From positions 57,447 through 95,336 of the forward strand of contig WELA01012332.1 in NCBI GenBank assembly GCA_009602735.1: a stretch of DNA of 37,890 nucleotides, written 5' to 3'. Source of the DNA: Mesotaenium endlicherianum (lineage: Eukaryota > Streptophyta > Zygnematophyceae > Zygnematales > Mesotaeniaceae). Shown piece after piece: positions 30,988 to 37,890 of the stretch (the first letter of the stretch is position 1; each line of letters starts with the position of its first letter). A program made the position numbers and the translations under genes. The notes below the pieces were generated by a model. The model saw nothing but the letters and a program-made list of their open reading frames with translations. It was not told the origin of the DNA and made no database searches.

Positions 30988-31000
30988 TGGTATCGGAGCC
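30988..31000 (+). promoter_or_regulatory. Primer-binding site, initiator tRNA-Met type
   Basis: TGGTATCGGAGCC has the same A-to-G variant as the inner chromovirus and the same one-base spacing from the LTR. Confidence 0.8.
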
Positions 31001-31023
31001 AGGAACTTTGGCAGCACAAAAAG

Positions 31024-32226
31024 ATGGCCGATCCTCAACACCAACAGCAAGCTTTTGAAGGAAGCACTTCATCTTCAAGAGACCCTCCTCCAGCGCCGAT
31101 GGGAGAGCCCATTCAAGAAAATCTGCAACAAGAAGCACCACAAGGAGGAGCACCGTCAAATCCCGTGGCAGTCGCTATAGCAAAGTTGACCCCACCACAA
31201 GGAGTTCCCGCAAAGGATTGGGCAGCCTTCCTAATGACCGTCCACAACCAAGTGGGCTTGGCCACCTATGAAGCAACCGTGCAAGCGTCAAGAGAAGCTA
31301 TGGCTGCCATGGTTGTCCCTATTGCGAGCAACGCTCAAAATCCAGCCCCGGCTCAAGCGCCTCCACAAGAGCCTACAAGAGCAAGGAAACTCATCAAGCT
31401 CGGCAAACCACACACTTTCAATATTGAGAGAGGAGCCAAATTGAATCCGTGGCTCTACCAAGTGGAGACGTACCTCACATTCCTTGAAGTACCCAAGGAG
31501 GACTACGTGCCTTTTGCTGTCACCTTGCTCAGAGGAGCAGCAACATCATGGTGGCGTAACTATCAAGCGACTGTATTTCAAGCTGTGGCGCATCCCGTAC
31601 GCGGCCAAGAGCCCCCACCATTATATGCAAGATGGATGGAATTTTGTGAAGCCCTCTAGTAGCAATTCATGCCCATCAATGCGGAGAAAATTGCTCGAGA
31701 AAAGCTTTGCCATCTCAAGCAAACAACGTCCGTTCAAGAATATACATCCAGATTTCATGACCTCACTCTTCAGATCCCCAACATGTCGCTCGAGGAGAAG
31801 ATTGATCGTTATGTGTCTGGCCTCAAGCCCAAGGTGGCAAAAAAAGTGGAATTACGCGACTTGAAGGACTTTTCAAAGACTATTGAAGTGGTTCAAAAGG
31901 TGGATACCTTGGCTTTCAAGCACTCCGTGCCTTCATCTTCATGGGCACCGGCGACACGGGTGTATGTAGCCCCTTCCACATCCGAATCTGGACCCACACC
32001 CATGGAAATTGGAGTTATTAGAAGGAACCCCGCAGCTGCCCGGAAGAGTGGAAGACCCTCCAATGACACCTATGATGCAAGAAACCAGCAAGGAGTGAAA
32101 GCAAGACTCTCCCCGGCTGAAAAAGAAGCTCTCATGACGGCTGGACTATGCTTCTATTGCAAGGAAAAGGGCCATCGTGCACTTTCATGCCCCAAAAAGT
32201 TGTCAAAAAACGGACAGCGCCGGTAG
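31024..32226 (+). pseudogene. gag: Third element gag, two in-frame stops
   Basis: Starts MADPQHQQQAFEG with a Gln/Pro/Ala-rich N-terminus. The gag core is visible as LNPWLYQVETYLTFLEV, VTLLRGAATSWWRNY and YARWMEFCEAL, then REKLCHLKQTTSVQEYTSRFHDL. Two consecutive TAG codons (31657-31662) interrupt it, and the same frame resumes after them. One CCHC zinc knuckle [14 protein letters not shown] is near 32152-32193. The frame ends at TAG 32224-32226, inside the hairpin of the frameshift signal. Confidence 0.85.
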
Positions 32227-32240
32227 GCCAGGAGCCTACC
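32205..32240 (+). promoter_or_regulatory. Programmed -1 frameshift signal of the third element
   Basis: The slippery heptamer A AAA AAC (32205-32211) is in the right phase with gag codons TCA AAA AAC. A 10-nt spacer is followed by a perfect 7-bp hairpin, GGTAGGC (32222-32228), loop CAGGA, GCCTACC (32234-32240). Slipping by -1 leads into the protease frame. The gag stop lies inside the stem. Confidence 0.75.
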
Positions 32241-33581
32241 ACCCCAAGACCCACTTCACGAGAAGGCAACAAGCCAAGTGAGGTGGAGACCCCCGTTGAA
32301 GACGACGTTCCAGCCCCAATGAGTTTGAGAGGTTACCTTGGAGGAGAGAAGGTCCACATCTTGGTGGATAGCGGAGCTCAAGGCAACTTCATTGCTGCAG
32401 ATTTTGCCACCAAGCACGGTATTACTATGCGAACTCTTGACCACGACGAGGAGATTATGATGCCCGACGGGTTCTCCTATACTACCCCTTCCAAGAAGAC
32501 GTACCCCTTGGCACTCTCTATCAAGTTCTTCAAGGATAGAGTAGTGTTCTCCCCCATGCAATTGGGCAAGTACGACGTCATCCTAGGGACGCTTTGGTTG
32601 ACCAAGCATAACCCCCAAGTTGATTGGAGGAACGGTACTATCAAGATCAAGAATGACACCACTTCAAGAATCTGTATTTTGCGCGCAATCCACAATATCC
32701 AGACCCAAGACATCAAGAAGCCGACACACGAGATACTATTGTCCGCCCTCCAACTCAAGAGACTTGTGAGGAAGGGACACGAGCTTTTTTTGGCCTTGAC
32801 CACGCCAAAAGACATCAAGAAAGACATTGAGAGTCAAGAAGGCAGCCCCATTTCCAAGGAGATACAAGAAGTCTTGCAGGACTACAAAGAAGTATTCTCC
32901 CCCGAATTGCCCAAGGGCCTACCCCTTAAGAGATTCGTAGACCACAAGATAGAGTTGGAGCCCGGAAGCAAGCCCATCTTTCAACCTACGTTCAAGATGT
33001 CATACATGGAGCTAGACAAAGTCAAGAAGCAAATCAAGGAGCTACTGGAGCATGGCTTCATTCGACCTAGCAAGTCGCCATTTGGAGCCTCGGTGCTATT
33101 TGTCAAGAAGAAAGATGGTACCTTGAGGATGTGTGTGGACTATCGCGCCCTCAACAAGATCACCATCAAGAATCGATACCCGCTGCCGCGCATGGATGAG
33201 CTCATGGACTGGCTAGTTGGAGCCAAGTACTTCACGAAGGTGGACGTGAGAAGCGGCTACCACCAGATTCACATCGCTGAACCTGACATAGAGAAGACGG
33301 CGTTCAGGACAAGATATGGACATTTTGAGTTCATGGTCCTGCCATTTGGACTCACCAATGCGCCAGCAACTTTCATGACTATGATGAACACCATATTTCA
33401 GCCCATGTTGGACAGATTTGTGGTGGTATTCATCGATGACATCCTTATCTACAGCAAGACCCTTGAAGAGCATGCGAGACACTTGAAAGAAGTCCTCGAA
33501 GTATTGAAGCAAAACGAAGAAGTCAAAGTGCGAGTTTGCCAAACAAGAAGTGGAGTTCCTAGATCTCCACGTGACTGTTGA
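32211..33581 (+). pseudogene. pol: Third element protease and RT
   Basis: The frame entered after the -1 slip encodes protease ([16 protein letters not shown] near 32359) and RT. RT shows [43 protein letters not shown]-type [12 protein letters not shown] and the intact active-site box [12 protein letters not shown] near 33425. The frame is lost near 33515-33530, where the sequence shifts by +1 from VLKQNEE to [13 protein letters not shown]. This is outside the catalytic core but would truncate pol before RNase H. Confidence 0.88.
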
Positions 33582-35025
33582 TGGCATCAAGATGGACCCC
33601 AAGAAGACCACGGTGGTGGAGGAATGGCCAACCCCCACGACCAAGAAAGAACTCCAGTCATTCTTGGGATTTGCCAATTGGTACAAAAAATTCATCCAAG
33701 GCTTCTCGCACATAGCAGCCCCCCTGACAGATCTACTCAAGAAGGACAGGGTATATACATGGACCGAGAAAGAGGAAGAGGCATTTCAAGAGTTAAAGCG
33801 AAGATTGACCACATCCCCGGTGCTCACACTCCCAAGTCCAAACCCAAATTGGCCCTTCCACGTCATCACCGATGCATCTTCCTATGCAATAGGAGCAATC
33901 CTGCTTCAAGACCAAGGCAAGGGACTGCAGCCCATCGCCTACGAGTCAAGGAAGCTAAATCCAGCCGAGCAAAATTATACAACCACGGAGCGAGAGGCAT
34001 TGGCGATTGTACATGCCTTGAAGGTTTGGCGCTGCTACGTTGAAGGACGCAAGGTACTGGTCACCATAGACCACGAGGCGTTAAAGCACCTCCAGACGCA
34101 GCCGTATCTCTCAAGGAGACAAGCAAGATGGAGCGGATACTTGCAACAATACAACATCACGATTCAATACCAGCCCGGCAAGACAAACCCGACTGACCCC
34201 CTCTCAAGACTGCAATTAAACGCAGTGATTGAAGACAGATCTGGAAGCTCAATTTCCACGGTGGTGGAGGAATGGCCAACCCCGACGACCAAGAAAGAAC
34301 TCCAATCATTCTTGGGATTTGCCAATTGGTACAGGAGATTCATCCAGAGCTTCTCGCACATAGCAGCCCCTCTCACGGATCTACTGAAGAAAGACAAGCC
34401 ATATGTTTGGACCAAGAAAGAGGAGGAAGCATTCCAACAACTGAAGCAAAGATTGACGACATCCTTGGTGCTCACACTCTCAAGTCCAAACCCAGATTGG
34501 CCCTTCCACGTCATCACCGATGCATCTTCCGATGCAATAGGAGCAATCCTGGTTCAAGACCAAGGCAAGGGACTGCAGCCCATTGCCTACGAGTCAAGGA
34601 AGCTAAATCCAGTCGAGCAAAATTATACAACCACGGAGCGAGAGGCATTGGCAATTATTCATGCCTTGAAGGTTTGGCGCTGCTACGTTGAAGGACGCAA
34701 GGTACTGGTTACTATGGACCACGAGGCGTTGAAACACCTCCAGACGCAACCGTATCTTTCAAGGAGACAAGCAAAATGGAGCGGATACAGGCAACAATAC
34801 AACATCACGATTCAATACCAGCCCGGCAAGACAAACCCAACTGACCCCCTCTCAAGACTGCAATTAAACGCAGTGATGACATCCCTGAAGACAGATCTGG
34901 AAGCTCGATTTTCAGCCGCCTATGAAAGAGACCCTTACTACAAGAACGGAGAAGCTGGACCCATACAAGAAGCAAGAAGGCAATTATTGGGTGAGGCAAG
35001 ACACGGGCCAGAGATGTGTTCCTAA
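33514..35025 (+). pseudogene. Third element RT end with two RNase H domains in tandem
   Basis: After the frameshift one frame stays open to 35025. It holds the RT connection (TVVEEWPTPTTKKELQSFLG) and RNase H, then the same set again. Both RNase H copies keep the expected acidic residues: ITDASS, TTEREALAI, (I/M)DHEALKHL and NPTDPLSRL. The copies differ by scattered substitutions, such as YKKFIQG against YRRFIQS. The frame ends within the linker to integrase through a further shift. Confidence 0.85.
33608..34913 (+). repeat. In-frame 648-bp tandem duplication of the RT connection and RNase H
   Basis: Copy one starts at 33608 and copy two at 34256, an offset of 648 bp or 216 codons. Copy one lacks GACATCCC (present near 34877-34884 of copy two) shortly before the junction, yet the frame is kept. 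The copies are similar but not identical. Confidence 0.9.
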
Positions 35026-36330
35026 TGACTTAGACCTCCGGCTCTTGCTTCTACGAGAAGCACACGACAACCCTGTTGGAGGACAATTTGGAGTCCTAAA
35101 GACCACGGGCGTTCTAGCCAGTTTTATTGTTGGCGAGGCATGTCTAAGCAAGTCAAGGAGTACTGCAGGAGCTGCGACACATGCCAAAGAGTCATGCCAT
35201 CATTACAAAAGGCGGGAGGACTCCTCCAACCACAACCAATCCCCGACAGACAATGGACGAACATCTCAATGGACCTTATTGTGGACTTGCCCGTGACACC
35301 TCAAGGGCATAATGCAATACTCACGGTGGTGAGCAGACTTACCAAAGTGGCTCATTTTATTCCCACAACAACTAAGGCTACAGCACCACAACTTGCAAGA
35401 CTCATCTTTGATATCTTCCGGCTCCATGGACTACCATCAAGAATTGTGTCAGATAGAGATCCAAGATTCACGAGCCATTTTTGGAAGAATCTATTCAAGA
35501 ACTTGGGTACATCGCTGGATATGTCCACTGCCTACCACCCGCAATCAGATGGGCAAACCGAGCGTATGAATTGTACCCTAAAGACCTCTCTGAAGGCCTA
35601 CGTGTCTACTCTGGAGCAAGATTGGGACATGTTCTTGACCCCCTAGAGTTTGCCTACAACAACACGACGCAGGCCTCTATCCAAGAGTCCCCATTCTTCC
35701 TCAACTATGGCTTCCATCCGATCACGCCACTGAGCTTCACGGCTGGCCATGATGAAGTACCTGCAGCAACAGATTATATGGAGACATTAGAAGCGGCCCT
35801 TACAGCAGCGACGAAAGGTCTACAACAAGCGCAAGATGCTCAAGCAAGAGTGGCAAACAGGTTCATAAGAGAAATTACGTACAGAGTGGGTGACAACGTT
35901 TTACTATCGTCCAAGAATATTTCTCTAAACAATAGGCCTGCCGGCAGCAAGTTCTCTTCCAAGTATTTGGGACCCTTCAAGATTATCCAGCAAGTCAACC
36001 CTGTTGCTTTCAAGCTAGAACTTCCCCAGACTATGCACATCGACCCCGTATTCCACGCTTCCCTCTTCAAGCCATATGTGCAACCCGACAACAAGTTCCC
36101 AGGACGTGTGACAACCCCACCAGCCCCGACAATAGTGGATGATCATTTGGAGTACAAAGTGGAAGACATAGTGGCTATGAGAAATTTCAGGAGACAGCAG
36201 CAATACTTGATCAAGTGGAAAGGATATCCAAATTTTGAGAGAGTTGGGTGGCCGCGCACTACCTTGACAAAGTTCAGAGAAAGCTGAAACGTTTCCATGC
36301 CGCCAACCCCCATCTTGGACCAGCCCCAAG
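34922..36330 (+). pseudogene. Third element integrase with chromodomain, frameshifted
   Basis: The zinc domain begins in one frame (LLREAHDNPVGGQFG) and continues in another (CRSCDTCQRV). The core shows Asp in SMDLIVDLP, Asp in VSDRDPRFTSHFW and Glu in DGQTERMNC. A frame change near 35640 leads to EFAYNNTTQASIQESPFFLN, the GPF-type C-terminal segment (KYLGPFKIIQQVNPVAFKLELP) and a chromodomain (EYKVEDIVAMRNF, QQYLIKWKGYPNFERVGW). A final shift near 36245 disrupts the end of the chromodomain; HYLDKVQRKLKRFHAANPH is its continuation. Confidence 0.85.
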
Positions 36331-37890
36331 TCTCTCTACTAGAAGCCCAAAGACTTCAGGGAGGCAGCCTGCCACCATCAAGAAGCAGCAGAAGACCCCT
36401 TGGAGGCAGCCTGCAAGAACCACAAAGAGGAAAAATTGACATTAGACACTCTTCTCTTCTCGCAGTTGTTGGACAGAAATCTAAAAGTGTTATTGGTGAT
36501 AGTTCTGTGCATAATAAATTCTGAAAATTTACCTGGCTGTAGTCCATAAGTAGCCAATCCTTTTTAATCCAAGTTTGCTCAATATAAAGCACTGGGGAGC
36601 AAGATATGATGCTCTGAGTAGAAGGGGGTCAGGTTGTTGGCATTGTTAGGGCAGAGTATGCCTTCTGACAGTGTGCCCTCTTCTGAACTTGCAATTCTTT
36701 GAAACTCTAGACTCTGGTAGTACATCTTACAACGCCCATTTAGAGACTTACTTTGCAAAATTTGAAGAAGTATAGAAGGACTGATGATGTTTACAAGTTT
36801 ATGCAGAGATTTGGAGGCGTGCCTACTCTCTCAGCTCTCAACGACACTCCAGAAATTAGAATGCTCTCAAATTTGGTGACCCGGTAGAGTTCTTTGACGC
36901 AATTTGTTTGGCACTAGAATTTTTAGATTTGAAGCAATTCTGTGGACGCTATGAATTTTTGAATTTGTGGCAGATTCTGGGCCAACTTGTACAATTTTCT
37001 TTATCATCAAGAAGTAGGCTAGCCAATAAGGTCACACCACCCACGACCTTGCCTAGTCAACCTTACATGTGTAGCACTTGACTTGGCGCCTTTGACTAAT
37101 GTCATGATTTATTGAGTCGAGGTTGCTGCACGAAATCGAGCTCCACATGTGTGAACCATCAACCTAGGAAGGCCGACTTTGCATAGACTTTACGCATCCA
37201 TACGTTGACCTTTTCTCAATTTCCAAGTCACCAAAGTGTAGCGCGTCGAGTCACCTTCCGAATGGCACCGGGTTCGCGTCATTTGGTCATGTATCGCGCG
37301 AGATATGAGCGATCTAGTCCGCGTCACCTACCGGCCCCTAGCGGATCCTCACCAAAGGGGCAATGTGTGTTTCAATGTGCACATTCTTGCCTATTCGTGA
37401 CCCCCTAAAACCCCTAGCTTGTGCGCACAAATCCGCGAGCCCCTTAGCCTACATAAGCTTTGCATTTCCATAGTATATGTGCATCATTGAGGCTATAACT
37501 TGGTGACTGCATCACCTACTCTTAGAGGAAGCTTCCTCAATTTTCAGATCCACTTTTGAGGCGCTATCTTGGTAGAACCACCCAAGGTAAGCTCGGCCAA
37601 TGAGGGACATGTAGCATATCCTACGCACCTTGCTTTGATTGGTTTGAGTAATGCCTAGCCTATAGGAGTGCTAGTACATACCTTGTACACATTAGTGGAC
37701 ATAGGAGAGCCTCCTAGAGTGACTACATGCATTAGATCCGCCGCGTACCCCGCCGGATTTCCAGGAGTATAAATAATAGAGATGTCCCTAGAAGAGACAT
37801 CTTTTAGAAGTCTATTATGCCAGGTGTAAGTAACAGAGATTATCAGTAAAGCTTACACTTTTATCTCTTGTGTTTTCAGGACCACTTAGT
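36331..37890 (+). other. Non-coding tail and probable 3' LTR of the third element
   Basis: No gene is seen. A purine run AAAGAGGAAAAA (36424-36435) followed by TTGACATT is one possible polypurine tract and LTR start; AGAAGGGGG near 36620 is another. A TATA box at 37768 supports an LTR promoter here. The last bases (CCACTTAGT) weakly resemble the 5' remnant (TCACTAAGT), so the LTR probably continues past the window. Confidence 0.45.
37768..37775 (+). promoter_or_regulatory. TATA box of the probable 3' LTR
   Basis: TATAAATA is followed within 30 bp by a 7-bp hairpin, AGATGTC (37780-37786) pairing with GACATCT (37796-37802), which would lie at or just after the transcription start. Confidence 0.5.

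Larger units (their letters stand above)
30948..37890 (+). mobile_element. Third Ty3/gypsy chromovirus, 5' LTR truncated, runs off the window
   Basis: The order is LTR remnant, primer-binding site, gag, protease, RT, RNase H (duplicated), integrase, chromodomain and a non-coding tail with a TATA box, all on the plus strand. The coding region has several frameshifts and two adjacent stops in gag, so it is defective. Only about 39 bp of the 5' LTR remain, and the 3' LTR probably continues past 37890. Confidence 0.85.

Noticed and set aside
1..37890. CRISPR arrays, rRNA or bacterial operon structure
   Set aside because: No regularly spaced repeats with unique spacers, no rRNA segments, and gene organisation and elements are eukaryotic.

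Overview
This is nuclear DNA of a green-lineage eukaryote, probably a streptophyte alga or an early-diverging land plant. The case rests on plant-type Ty3/gypsy chromoviruses, primer-binding sites resembling plant initiator tRNA-Met, a CDPK-like Ser/Thr kinase, and a small protein whose N-terminus looks like a plastid transit peptide. I cannot name the species. No rRNA, intact tRNA or CRISPR array is visible.

Positions 1-10268 are host sequence with two credible minus-strand genes: an unrecognised protein (251-970) and a single-exon protein kinase (5700-7820). The rest is mostly unassigned, including a spacer (7821-10268) full of short GAGTC/GACTC and CTGGAG repeats.

Positions 10269-37890 are nested LTR retrotransposons. 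The outer element (10269-30947, plus strand, decayed) has the order gag, protease, cytosine-5 DNA methyltransferase, a long charged linker, RT, RNase H, integrase, PHD finger, 3' LTR. It thus carried both a DNA-methylation writer and a probable histone-tail reader. Two later insertions split it. A 921-bp solo LTR (14777-15697, target duplication TCAGT) lies inside the methyltransferase. A complete 8.8-kb chromovirus in the opposite orientation (18624-27418, target duplication TAGAA) lies just before RT. Taking out either insertion with one target copy restores the outer reading frame at that point.

The inner chromovirus is the best preserved. Its gag and pol are linked by a -1 frameshift signal (slippery heptamer plus hairpin), and pol ends in a chromodomain. 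It also has an extra intact gene of about 560 codons between pol and the 3' LTR. That gene is bracketed by two copies of the polypurine-tract core and preceded by a branch-point and splice-acceptor-like sequence.

A third, partly decayed chromovirus (30948 to the window end, plus strand) abuts the broken 3' LTR of the outer element. It has its own -1 frameshift signal and an in-frame 648-bp tandem duplication giving two complete RNase H domains in one reading frame.

The most notable system is the outer element's pairing of a DNA methyltransferase with a PHD finger. The second is the inner element's additional gene, of unknown function, with signs of separate expression.
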